The translations under genes were made by a program, and so were the position numbers. A model generated the notes under the pieces. It made no database searches and was not told the origin of the DNA. It saw only the letters and a program-made list of their open reading frames with translations. From NCBI RefSeq assembly GCF_000376845.1, contig NZ_AQXY01000026.1:124001-188000 (forward strand): a stretch of 64,000 nucleotides of DNA, read 5' to 3'. Below, piece after piece: positions 57,060-64,000 of this stretch. This DNA is from Thioalkalivibrio sp. ALE14. Lineage in GTDB: Bacteria > Pseudomonadota > Gammaproteobacteria > Ectothiorhodospirales > Ectothiorhodospiraceae. Within the stretch, counting starts at the first letter, position 1. Every line of letters begins with the position of its first letter.

Positions 57060-57077
57060 GTGACGAGGTGATGACGA
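57060..57077 (-). promoter_or_regulatory. Pho-box-like direct repeat upstream of the glycosyltransferase
   Basis: Read on the minus strand, TCGTCAT-N4-TCGTCAC gives two 7-base units at the 11-bp spacing of PhoB sites (consensus CTGTCAT-N4-CTGTCAT, with C/G changes). A third, weaker unit (CCGTCGC) lies 11 bp further upstream. The site begins 49 bp before the GTG start. It is suggestive, not proven. Confidence 0.5.
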
Positions 57078-57155
57078 CATTGCGACGGAAAGGTTGCGCG
57101 CGCAGGCCGCCGCTTCGGGTTTCCGGCCGTACCACGTATCCCGCCCGGTGCCGCC

Positions 57156-57710
57156 TTATTCGGTCGGAGAGGCCCCGGAGGCTTGGACCTGTTGCAGCTC
57201 GCGCAGGCGTGCGGTAATGCCGGGATGGTCGAATTCGCGTGCGCCGATGGCGCGGTAGGCGATGCGGCCCTCGGGATCGATGATGAACGTGGTGGGGATG
57301 CCGCGCACCGGCCAGGTATCGATCGCGCTGGCCGTGCGGTCCAGCAGCAGGGGAAAGTCCACCGGGTAGTCGGCGGTGAAGAAGAAGATGCGATCGGCGT
57401 CTTCGCCGACGTTCACCCCGAGTACCACCAGCCCGTCGGGGCCCAGTCCCTCCCATAGTCGCTGCAGGGAGGGCAGTTCGTCCCGGCACGGCGGGCACCA
57501 GGTCGCCCAGAAGTTCACGACCACGACGCGACCGCGGTAGTCGCGCAGGTCGTGTGCATGACCGTCGAGGTCCTCGAGTGTCAGGGGTGGTGCGTCCGGG
57601 CGTGGCTCGATCGCGGTGAGGGACTCGGCCGTGGCCGGGACGGCCGTGGCGGCCAGGGTCACCAGGATCACCAGGATCAGGAGGGTCGCGAGCTTTGGCA
57701 TGGCGATCAT
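57156..57710 (-). CDS. TlpA-like thiol-disulfide oxidoreductase
   Basis: A 184-residue exported thioredoxin-fold protein. A signal peptide or anchor covers about 5-28. The active site WCPPC is at 71-75, after VVVVNFWAT; the cis-Pro is in GIPTTFIIDPEG (about 137-148). TlpA/ResA proteins keep periplasmic thiols reduced, often for cytochrome maturation. It is coupled by a 4-bp overlap to an upstream hypothetical gene that follows a DUF302 gene; the three look like one redox-related unit. Confidence 0.88.
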   Translation of the reverse strand: MIAMPKLATLLILVILVTLAATAVPATAESLTAIEPRPDAPPLTLEDLDGHAHDLRDYRGRVVVVNFWATWCPPCRDELPSLQRLWEGLGPDGLVVLGVNVGEDADRIFFFTADYPVDFPLLLDRTASAIDTWPVRGIPTTFIIDPEGRIAYRAIGAREFDHPGITARLRELQQVQASGASPTE

Positions 57711-58339
57711 CCTCCCGCCTCGCCGGCGCAGCGCAGGTCGGGCAGCCGTGCCTCGTGGAGCGCCCCGGCCGCGCGCCAGCGCAGGGTCAGATCAAAGGGC
57801 GTGCCCGGCGGATGGTCGAACAGGATCATGCCCATCAGCCAGTCGCCGGGTTCGAAACGGTGTTCGCCGGGGAACAGGGCCCAGCGAAAGGCGATGCGGG
57901 CGGCTTCGGGGGCCTGCCGTCGGGCCCAGGTTGCCTCCCAGTCCCGGTTCGGGCGCGGGCGGATGAGCCCCTCCGGCCCCTGGCTGCTCCAGTCGTGGAG
58001 ATTGACCTCGATGGGGGTGTGTGGGCGGTTGTTGCGCAGGATCGCCTGGAAGACGCAGTGCGCCGCAATGAGATCGGCATGTTCGGTCTCGAAGCCGCGT
58101 CCCAGGAAGAACGCGCGGGTTTGATCGGGCAGCAGCTGCGCAAGCTCCAGCGAGACGCCATCGCCCTGCCACGTCCAGGTGATCAGGCCGCTGGTGGCGT
58201 CCGTGCGAGCCTGCAGGGTTTCCGTGGCGCTGGCCGACGCCATGGGCGTGGCCAGCGCCAGCAGGGCCAGGACGCGGATCAAGGTCTCGCGGGCAACCGA
58301 CCCTCTGGGACAGGGTCGCCTACGGACCGCCGAGCGCAT
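57707..58339 (-). CDS. Hypothetical exported protein
   Basis: A 210-residue protein with an N-terminal hydrophobic signal (IRVLALLALATPMASASA, about 22-38) and a beta-rich soluble part (LITWTWQGDGVSLELAQLLPDQTRAFFLGRGF, then FEPGDWLMGMILFDHP). No family was recognised. It sits between DUF302 and TlpA genes with overlaps on both sides (20 bp with the former, 4 bp with the latter), so it is probably a periplasmic partner of one of them. The exact start is unsure because the long, basic N terminus is unusual. Confidence 0.65.
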   Translation of the reverse strand: MRSAVRRRPCPRGSVARETLIRVLALLALATPMASASATETLQARTDATSGLITWTWQGDGVSLELAQLLPDQTRAFFLGRGFETEHADLIAAHCVFQAILRNNRPHTPIEVNLHDWSSQGPEGLIRPRPNRDWEATWARRQAPEAARIAFRWALFPGEHRFEPGDWLMGMILFDHPPGTPFDLTLRWRAAGALHEARLPDLRCAGEAGG

Positions 58340-58784
58340 GATCCAGCAGCGCCTCGAAGGCCGGTTCGGCGTTTTCCGCCGCGCGCTCCAGGCTCGGGTG
58401 CGGCTGCAGCGTGGTCATGAACTTCGGGTGCAGCATGGACAGCTTGGTGTTGCCGTTCTCCTCGTACAGGCCGATCTGGCCGCAGGGCATCATCGCGCCG
58501 ACATGCAGGCCGGCATCGAGGATGTCCGGCCCCAGCGGCAGATAACAGACCTTCAGGGCGGTGATGTCCCCGCCGGCCAGGCCGAACTCGGCCAGGAAGA
58601 CCCAGTCCTCCTCGTTCTCCGCGTACTCACGAATGGCCTGGGCGAGGTCTTCGCGGGACTGTTCACAGTCGCGGATGATGAAGTGATCGTCGGATTCGGA
58701 TGCCACCAGCGGGGCGGTCAGGGCCAGCGCCACGGCGGCGGTGACAGTCAGCGCCAGCGTCTTGAGCGGATGTCGAGTGTTCAT
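58320..58784 (-). CDS. DUF302 family exported protein
   Basis: A 154-residue protein with a signal peptide (about 1-29, ending LVAS) and a DUF302 domain: TALKVCYLPLGPDILDAGLHVGAMMPCGQIGLYEENGNTKLSMLHPKFM. The PCGQIGLYE segment is typical. DUF302 proteins are frequent in sulfur-oxidising bacteria, and they are thought to bind small ligands or act in redox reactions. It is followed by a hypothetical exported protein and TlpA on the same strand. Confidence 0.82.
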   Translation of the reverse strand: MNTRHPLKTLALTVTAAVALALTAPLVASESDDHFIIRDCEQSREDLAQAIREYAENEEDWVFLAEFGLAGGDITALKVCYLPLGPDILDAGLHVGAMMPCGQIGLYEENGNTKLSMLHPKFMTTLQPHPSLERAAENAEPAFEALLDHALGGP

Positions 58785-58812
58785 GGTCGATTCCTCCTGT
58801 GGATGTGGGGAG

Positions 58813-59178
58813 TCAGACGCGCACGATTTCGGGCTTCAGTGACCAGGAGACCATCAATAGCGCTTCCTTTTCGCGCTGACCGACCCCGTGTTCGTCCAGG
58901 GCCTAGACGATGTCGTCGAGTACCGCGACGAATTCCTCCTCGCTGATGTTCATGCCGCGATGGGTGGTGAGCATGTCGCGCCCGCTGTACGCCTGCGGAC
59001 CGCCGGTCCCGTTGCAGATGAACTCCGTGACGAGCCGGATCACGTTGTCGCGATCACTGTCGACGTAGCGATTGCGGATCGCCGCGTTCTGTGTGTGCAA
59101 GGGAAACACTGATTCATATACGCGTTCGCGGATACGCGGCTCGCCGCCCAGGCGTTCGTAGAGATTGGGTTCCGTCAT
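58813..59178 (-). pseudogene. Truncated haemoglobin gene with in-frame stop and repeat footprint
   Basis: The frame from ATG 59178 encodes a group 1 truncated haemoglobin: MTEPNLYERLGGEPRIR, later RLVTEFICNGTGGPQAYSGRDM and THRGMNISEEEFVAVLDDIV. An in-frame TAG (58903-58905) ends it at 91 residues, but the same frame continues ALDEHGVGQREKEALLM to a natural stop at 58813, the conserved globin C terminus. Codons for residues 17-26 (RVYESVFPL) come from DNA that matches the end of the 284-bp repeat at 28 of 31 positions, replacing the usual helix A/B sequence. Either change could harm folding, so it is called a probable pseudogene. Confidence 0.75.
59099..59130 (+). repeat. Solo end of the 284-bp repeat
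   Basis: The sequence from 59100 (AGGGAAACACTGATTCAT, then ATACGCGTTCGCG) matches the inner-reading end of repeat copy 1 (12852 back to 12822) at 28 of 31 bases, the first 18 being identical. No partner end lies within the gene, and none of the inner element is present. It is inside the truncated haemoglobin frame and keeps it open. Confidence 0.82.
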
Positions 59179-59202
59179 GATGCGGTCCTCCTTTCGTGTT
59201 CG

Positions 59203-60291
59203 TTATCGGGTGGCCACGTACCAGTTGTTCTGCGGGTCGTGCGCCAGCTGATGGACGCGGATGTCGTGGAATCCAGCACGCTCCAGGTATTCGCGGGCGC
59301 GGGGTTCGCCCCGCATCGCACCCAGGCCGGGCCCGCCCTGCGCGAGCGATACCGGCATGCAGTGCATGCAGGACACGGTGTAGAGAAAGGGCCCGATCGG
59401 GTGGTCGAGATCGCCGTGGATGTGCCCGGATCCGCGGATATCCTGCATCAGGTAAATCCCTTCGGGCACGAGTGTCCGGTGGATGCCCTGCAGCACTGCA
59501 AGGGGATCGGCCTGGTCATGGATGGCGTCGAAGGTGGTGATCAGTTCATATGCCTGTGCCTCGACGTGACGATCCAGTGCGGCCGCATCCGCCTCGACGA
59601 AGTCGATGTTGGTCAGCCTGTCCGCCTTTGCCTCGGCGCGGGCGTACTCGATGGCCTGCGTTGAGAGATCCACTCCAGTGAAGTGGCTGCGTGGATAGAG
59701 CGTCGCCAGGCGATGGATGATGCGCCCGCGGCCGCAGCCGACATCCAGCACCCGGATCCCGCGCTCGAGGTGGTCGGTCAGGCCCGGCACCAGGGGCAGG
59801 ACATCACTCTCCAGCGAGGAGAGGACAGACTGGCCACTGTCCTCGGCCATGACCTCGTGGAACCGCGCGTAGTGTGCGTAGGGCACGCCGGCGCCGGTAC
59901 TGAACGCCGCGACAATCCGATCCTCCACGGCGCCCAGCACGGCAATGTACTGGGCAAACACGGCCAGGTTGTCGGCCTGCGCCGCGCGGGTCAGGCAGGC
60001 GGCGTGCGCCGGCGGCAGGACAAAGCGCGGGCCGTCCGGCTCCACCGTAACGATGCCTGCCGTCGCCATGGCGCCGAGCCATTCGCGCACATAGCGCTTG
60101 TCGAGGTCCGCGGCCGCGGCGATCGCGTTGGAGGTGGACGGGGCGCGCCCGCGCATGACGTCGAACAGCCCGGTGCGGTGGCCGACCGAGAGCATCAGGC
60201 ACAGCGCGCCATGGTTGAGTATATCGACCAGGTGATTGCCAAAGGCCTCTACGGTCTCGTGGGGCAGATGGCTTTCCGGGACAGACGACAT
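59203..60291 (-). CDS. SAM-dependent methyltransferase with N-terminal winged helix
   Basis: A 362-residue protein. N-terminal residues about 10-95 form an O-methyltransferase-like winged-helix dimerisation region (LMLSVGHRTGLFDVMRG, TSNAIAAAADLDKRYVREWLGAMATAGIV). A class I methyltransferase domain follows with motif I VLDVGCGRGRIIHRLA (about 183-198) and FTGVDLSTQAIEYARAEA. The FDAIHDQADPLAVLQGIHRTLVPEGIYLMQDI block is typical of a group sometimes annotated as transcriptional-regulator methyltransferases. The substrate is unknown. It is 24 bp from the damaged globin gene on the same strand. Confidence 0.85.
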   Translation of the reverse strand: MSSVPESHLPHETVEAFGNHLVDILNHGALCLMLSVGHRTGLFDVMRGRAPSTSNAIAAAADLDKRYVREWLGAMATAGIVTVEPDGPRFVLPPAHAACLTRAAQADNLAVFAQYIAVLGAVEDRIVAAFSTGAGVPYAHYARFHEVMAEDSGQSVLSSLESDVLPLVPGLTDHLERGIRVLDVGCGRGRIIHRLATLYPRSHFTGVDLSTQAIEYARAEAKADRLTNIDFVEADAAALDRHVEAQAYELITTFDAIHDQADPLAVLQGIHRTLVPEGIYLMQDIRGSGHIHGDLDHPIGPFLYTVSCMHCMPVSLAQGGPGLGAMRGEPRAREYLERAGFHDIRVHQLAHDPQNNWYVATR

Positions 60292-60406
60292 ACGCTCGCT
60301 CTCCGCGATGGTGCCGTGGCGCTGGCTTTCGTCTAAAGCCTAGGTCGCGCGGAGACGTGGCGCGGTCACGGAGTTGCGCCGAATGGTCGAATCTTGCGGG
60401 GTTGTG

Positions 60407-61327
60407 TCAGGGCGTTTCGGTTTCGTCTTTGCGCAGCTTTGACGGGTCCCCGTACAGGCGACGGTAGACCCCGGGTGCCATGCCGAAGGCCTGACGGAAG
60501 TGGCGGGCCAGCTGTTGCGGGTTGTAGCCCGTGGCGGTGGCGATCTCGCTGATACTGCGCGTGGACGTGGTCAGCCACTCGCGGGCACGCTCCAGGCGCA
60601 GGCGGGTCAGATAGCGGTGGGGCGGCAGGCCGTGGGTATCGCGGAAGGCGTGCGCGAAATGCCAGGGCGAGAGGTCGCACAGGGCGGCCAGTTCGGCCAG
60701 GCGGACGGGTTGGTCGAGGTGGGCCTGCATGTAGTCGATCACCTGCACAGAATGATGCGGTGCCAGGCCGCCCCGGCAGTGGTCGGCCGGGGCGGCCTGG
60801 CTGGCCAGCCGGGCCAGGCGTGCCAGCAGGGCCGCCATCATGCTGTCCACAAACAGGCGCGCGGCGGGGTCGTCGCGGCCCATCTCCAGCCACAGGAGAT
60901 CCAGGCCCTGGGCGATCAGCGGGTCGCTGTGGTGGCGCGTGTGGACGGGGCCGAAGTCCAGTGGGTCGTCCGCGGGGCGTTCCAGACAGCTCCGGGCGAG
61001 GCCCGCGGGGATCCCGATAAAGCGCAGGCGGGCCGGCTGGGTTACGCGGCACCAGGGCGTGGCGCCCGGGGCGACGGCCACGAAATCCCGCGTTCGGGTG
61101 TGCCCGGAGAAACGCCCGGCACCGAGGTCGCAGACGTAGCGAAACGGCCCACCGGCCGACTGGCTCAGGATCAGGTCGTCGGAGGTCGGCGTGAAGAACT
61201 CGCCCGGGGGCTGGCGGGACTCCAGTATGGAAACCGCCAGAGATGCGGCCGCGCGCGTCTCGTGCGGGCGCGGTGTTTGTCGTCCGCGGGTGTACAGCTC
61301 CAGCATGTTCGGCGATGTGTGCGGCAT
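60407..61327 (-). CDS. AraC-family transcriptional regulator
   Basis: A 306-residue regulator. The C-terminal 100 residues carry two helix-turn-helix units: LAELAALCDLSPWHFAHAFRDTHGLPPHRYLTRLRLERAREWL and ISEIATATGYNPQQLARHFRQAFGMAPGVYRRLYG, the AraC/XylS signature. The N-terminal 180 residues are an uncharacterised sensing domain with little similarity I can name. The ATG at 61327 (AGGGTG upstream) is preferred to one five codons earlier. It may control the methyltransferase downstream (115 bp away) or itself. Confidence 0.88.
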   Translation of the reverse strand: MPHTSPNMLELYTRGRQTPRPHETRAAASLAVSILESRQPPGEFFTPTSDDLILSQSAGGPFRYVCDLGAGRFSGHTRTRDFVAVAPGATPWCRVTQPARLRFIGIPAGLARSCLERPADDPLDFGPVHTRHHSDPLIAQGLDLLWLEMGRDDPAARLFVDSMMAALLARLARLASQAAPADHCRGGLAPHHSVQVIDYMQAHLDQPVRLAELAALCDLSPWHFAHAFRDTHGLPPHRYLTRLRLERAREWLTTSTRSISEIATATGYNPQQLARHFRQAFGMAPGVYRRLYGDPSKLRKDETETP

Positions 61328-61378
61328 TTTATCACCCTGCATGTCCTGTATAGGCCATGTCGGTGTCGCCTGCCAGAT

Positions 61379-61777
61379 TCAGCGGTAGACGCGGACCTCC
61401 TGCTCCCAGCCGTCCACGCCGCGATTGGCACAGAATGACTGTACGTGGCCGTCGGCGTAGCGGATCTCGACATTGAAGCCGGCACCTGGCACATGGTTCA
61501 GCGCAACGCGCCGACGCTCGCCGGGGCCGATCTCGCCCTCGCGGATGCTGGATTCGGACAGGTCGTGCCCGAAATCGAAGTGCACCGCACGGATGGCCAC
61601 GTCGCTGTCATTGTGTAGCGTGACCATCAGGGCGCCCTCGGCCGGGGGGCGCTCAACGCCCCAGTGCACTGCGGCGGCCCCCAGGGCAAGTCCGAGCACG
61701 AACAGCCAGGTGGCGGGCGCGCGGAGGGCGTCCACCAGGATCTCGTCCCAGCTGCGGCGTTGTCGCTCCGATTCCAC
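61379..61777 (-). CDS. Hypothetical membrane-anchored protein
   Basis: A 132-residue protein with one membrane helix (about 22-40, ATWLFVLGLALGAAAVHWGV) after a charged N terminus, then a beta-rich outer domain with LMVTLHNDSDVAIRAVHFDFGHDLSE and a single Cys near the C terminus. No family was recognised. It is 51 bp upstream of the AraC-family gene and in the same direction. Confidence 0.65.
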   Translation of the reverse strand: MESERQRRSWDEILVDALRAPATWLFVLGLALGAAAVHWGVERPPAEGALMVTLHNDSDVAIRAVHFDFGHDLSESSIREGEIGPGERRRVALNHVPGAGFNVEIRYADGHVQSFCANRGVDGWEQEVRVYR

Positions 61778-61948
61778 GGGTCACTCGATGTCACACAGAT
61801 AAGTAAAAGCTAATATACGAGGACCGGCAGGACAAGGCCCGGACTCCGGGGGATGGACATCCAGCATTGCGTGATCCCGGTGCATGTGACCGCGCGGCCG
61901 CATTCGGGTATGTTCGCCGGGTTTTGAATCGAGCAGGACGGCACGCCC

Positions 61949-63535
61949 GTGGGAACCGACGAACGCAATCTGCAGGGACTGGTCGCGCAGCTGGCGGAGC
62001 GCCTGACGGGGACGGGCCTGCACGGACGTATCGGCCTGGAGAAGGAGACCCTGCGCGTGGGGCCGCAAGGCTCCCCGGCGCTGACGCCGCACCCCGCGGC
62101 GCTCGGTTCGGCGCTTACCCATCCGAATATCACGACGGACTACTCCGAGGCATTGCTGGAGCTGGTGACCCCGCCGTTCGATGACGTGCGCGAGACGCTG
62201 GGCTTTCTGCACGACCTGCAGGCTTTCGCCGCCGCCAATGTCGGCGACGAGACACTCTGGTCCACCTCCATGCCCTGCGTGACCGCTGACGACAACGCGA
62301 TCCCGGTGGCGCAGTACGGCAACTCCAACGCCGGGCGCATGAAGACCGTCTACCGCATCGGCCTGGGCCATCGCTACGGGCGCAAGATGCAGGTGATCGC
62401 CGGGGTGCACTTCAACTACTCCCCGCGCCCGGAGTTCTGGCCGGCCCTCGCTGCCGTGCTGGGCGAGACGGATGGGCGCACCTTCCGCGACGAGCGGATG
62501 ATGGGGATGATCCGCAATCTGCTGCGCTTCGGCTGGCTGGTTCCGTATCTGTTCGGCGCATCGCCGGCGGTGTGCAACTCCTTCCTCGAGGGGCATGGCG
62601 CAGTGCTGGAGGACTTCGACGACGACACCTCCTACCTGCCGCATGCCACCAGCCTGCGCATGGGCGATATCGGCTACACCAACCGCAAGGAGGCGGATAC
62701 CGGCATCAAGGCGGATTACAACTCGTTGGGCGGCTATGTCGATTCGCTGCGCTGCGCCATCAACACGCCCAGCCCCGAGTGGGAACACATCGGGGTGAAG
62801 GTGGATGGCGAATACCGCCAGCTGAACGCCAACATCCTGCAGATCGAGAACGAGTACTACTCGACCGTGCGCCCGAAGCAGCCGCTGGAACGCTTCGAGA
62901 AGCCGACCGATGCGCTTGAGGCACGCGGTATCGAGTACGTCGAACTGCGCTCGGTGGACATCAACGCCCAGCACCCCCTGGGGGTGGACGAGACCCAGCT
63001 GCGCTTTCTCGAAGTGTTTGCACTGACCTGCCTGTTGCAGCCGAGCCCGTTGCTGGCCGAGGGCGAGCTGGATGCGATCGACCGCAATCTGCTCGACGTC
63101 GCGCACTACGGCCGACGCCCGGGGCTGGAGCTCCGCCGGCGGGACGAACACGTGGCGCTACAGGACTGGGCGCGGGAACTGCTGGCGCTCATGCGCCCGG
63201 TGGCCGCGATCCTCGACCAGGAACTCCCGGGCGATCCCTATCGACGCGCGCTGAGCGAGCAGTGGGGCAAGGTGGAGCAGGCGGATCTGACCCCTTCGGC
63301 GCGGATGCTGGAGGACATGATGGCGCGCGAGGAGGGCTTCTACCGCTACGCCAGCCGGCTGTCGGCCCAGCATCGGGAGGCCTTCCGTTTCAACGGGCCG
63401 CTCCCGCGCGCGGAGACGCTGGAGGCGCTGGCGCGCGAGAGCCTGGCCGAACAGGCGGCGATCGAGGCCGCCGACACCCTCGACTTCGACACCTTTCTGG
63501 CGCGGTACTTTGACGGCAGCCTGCGCAGCGCCTGA
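61949..63535 (+). CDS. gshA: Glutamate-cysteine ligase
   Basis: A 528-residue enzyme for the first step of glutathione synthesis, of the gammaproteobacterial GshA family. Visible blocks: GRIGLEKETLRVGPQG (about 26-41), HPNITTDYSEALLELVTPP (about 58-76), MPCVTADDNAIPVAQYGNSNAGRMKTVYRIGLGHRYGRKMQVIAGVHFNYS and VEYVELRSVDINAQHPLGVDETQLRFLE near 331-356. The length is normal. The start is GTG preceded by AGGACGG. The gene after the next gap is a glutathione-dependent reductase, so glutathione making and use are adjacent. Confidence 0.95.
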   Translation: MGTDERNLQGLVAQLAERLTGTGLHGRIGLEKETLRVGPQGSPALTPHPAALGSALTHPNITTDYSEALLELVTPPFDDVRETLGFLHDLQAFAAANVGDETLWSTSMPCVTADDNAIPVAQYGNSNAGRMKTVYRIGLGHRYGRKMQVIAGVHFNYSPRPEFWPALAAVLGETDGRTFRDERMMGMIRNLLRFGWLVPYLFGASPAVCNSFLEGHGAVLEDFDDDTSYLPHATSLRMGDIGYTNRKEADTGIKADYNSLGGYVDSLRCAINTPSPEWEHIGVKVDGEYRQLNANILQIENEYYSTVRPKQPLERFEKPTDALEARGIEYVELRSVDINAQHPLGVDETQLRFLEVFALTCLLQPSPLLAEGELDAIDRNLLDVAHYGRRPGLELRRRDEHVALQDWARELLALMRPVAAILDQELPGDPYRRALSEQWGKVEQADLTPSARMLEDMMAREEGFYRYASRLSAQHREAFRFNGPLPRAETLEALARESLAEQAAIEAADTLDFDTFLARYFDGSLRSA

Positions 63536-63587
63536 TCCCGATCGACCTGTATTCGCTTTTGTCGAATGATAATCCGCATATATCCCG

Positions 63588-63604
63588 ATTTATCTTCGAT
63601 AAAT
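63588..63604. promoter_or_regulatory. Perfect inverted repeat ATTTATC-TTC-GATAAAT
   Basis: A 7-3-7 perfect inverted repeat lies 74 bp before the ATG of the hydroquinone reductase gene, in a strongly AT-rich stretch (63550-63610). Size and place fit the operator of a dimeric repressor or a LysR-type activator. The regulator is unknown. Confidence 0.45.
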
Positions 63605-63677
63605 TCGATGTGATGATGACCTGACAGGCGAAATGCCCGGGCCGTTCCCGGCCCGGCGGCGCATGCGGGAGGAACCC

Positions 63678-64000
63678 ATGAGTCTCTTGATCAACGGCGA
63701 GCTGCGCGAGGGCTGGCTGGACGAGGAATCCGACGAGAACGGCGAATTCGTACGTCAGGATCAGCAGTACCGCAACTACGTGACCGCCGATGGCTCCGCC
63801 GGTCCGTTGGGCGAGGGGGGGTATCCCGCGGAGTCCGGCCGCTATCACCTGTACGTCTCCTACGCCTGCCCCTGGGCACATCGCGCGCTGATCCTGCGCA
63901 AGCTGAAGGGGCTCGAGCCGCACATCGGGCTGTCGGTCGTGCACCACTACATGGGCGATGCCGGCTGGTCCTTCGATGACTGCGACGGCTGCACCGGCGA
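63678..64000 (+). CDS. yqjG: Glutathionyl-hydroquinone reductase (Xi-class GST, partial)
   Basis: The first 107 residues are visible; the gene runs off the right edge. Catalytic CPWAHRALILRKLKGL (Cys64) follows YHLYVSYA, and the VVHHYMGDAGWSFDD segment after it is typical of Xi-class glutathione transferases, which reduce glutathionyl-hydroquinones with a second glutathione. GGGAGGAA precedes the ATG. It lies 142 bp after gshA and behind a candidate operator. Confidence 0.9.
   Translation, partial: MSLLINGELREGWLDEESDENGEFVRQDQQYRNYVTADGSAGPLGEGGYPAESGRYHLYVSYACPWAHRALILRKLKGLEPHIGLSVVHHYMGDAGWSFDDCDGCTG

Overview
The window reads as a high-GC chromosomal segment of a halophilic or haloalkaliphilic gammaproteobacterium. 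The best guess is the family Ectothiorhodospiraceae, near Thioalkalivibrio. This is inferred from gene content: a glycine to glycine-betaine methyltransferase pair, a gamma-type gshA, OxyR, MtfA and NudE, and many acidic proteins. No rRNA, tRNA, CRISPR array, phage or transposase gene was seen. Most of the segment is ordinary core chromosome, densely packed, with many 1-4 bp ATGA/GTGA overlaps that define short operons.

Layout. 1-4081: a zinc-uptake operon on the minus strand (His-rich outer-membrane protein, ZnuA-like binding protein, ABC ATPase cut by the window edge). It is preceded by two Zur-box-like palindromes and by a zur gene, with a deaminated-base DNA glycosylase between. 4131-7239: a three-gene minus operon (retropepsin-like protease, inactive transglutaminase fused to a membrane domain, RimK-like ligase). 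7359-11818: ppsA with its regulator ppsR, then YggT and DUF4426 proteins. 11864-17184: a TauE-like membrane protein, a TerB protein, a QueC-like protein, a nucleotidase, NudE and CysQ. 17200-22593: glgP, purD, purH. 23087-29468: betaine synthesis (GSMT, SDMT), Bpt and methionine synthase MetH, so betaine production and methyl-group regeneration are nearly adjacent. 29618-39112: membrane and signalling genes, including a GNAT-nitrilase fusion, a membrane-anchored response regulator, two Slp-type lipoproteins and a TraB-like protein. 39207-44924: adenylate cyclase operon, OxyR, diguanylate cyclase. 45150-53627: ABC-F protein, FliL-like/MtfA pair, an EF-hand-like protein, an RND transporter relic and small secreted proteins. 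53724-58784: a minus-strand run holding probable phosphate-starvation lipid-remodelling genes (Agt-like glycosyltransferase, broken DgkA, PlcP-like phosphoesterase) behind a Pho-box-like sequence. 58813-64000: a damaged truncated haemoglobin, a methyltransferase, an AraC regulator, gshA and the start of a glutathionyl-hydroquinone reductase.

The most unusual object is a 284-bp structured repeat present twice, at 12569-12852 and, in opposite orientation, at 55194-55477. The copies align without gaps at about 85% identity. Their differences concentrate in two long stems, where 13 base pairs have changed on both sides so that pairing is kept. One copy splits dgkA and the other rewrites the end of the terB-like gene; removing exactly 284 bp restores a sensible reading frame in both. 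A lone copy of the repeat end lies inside the truncated haemoglobin gene. This looks like an undescribed non-autonomous mobile element under selection for a folded DNA or RNA form.
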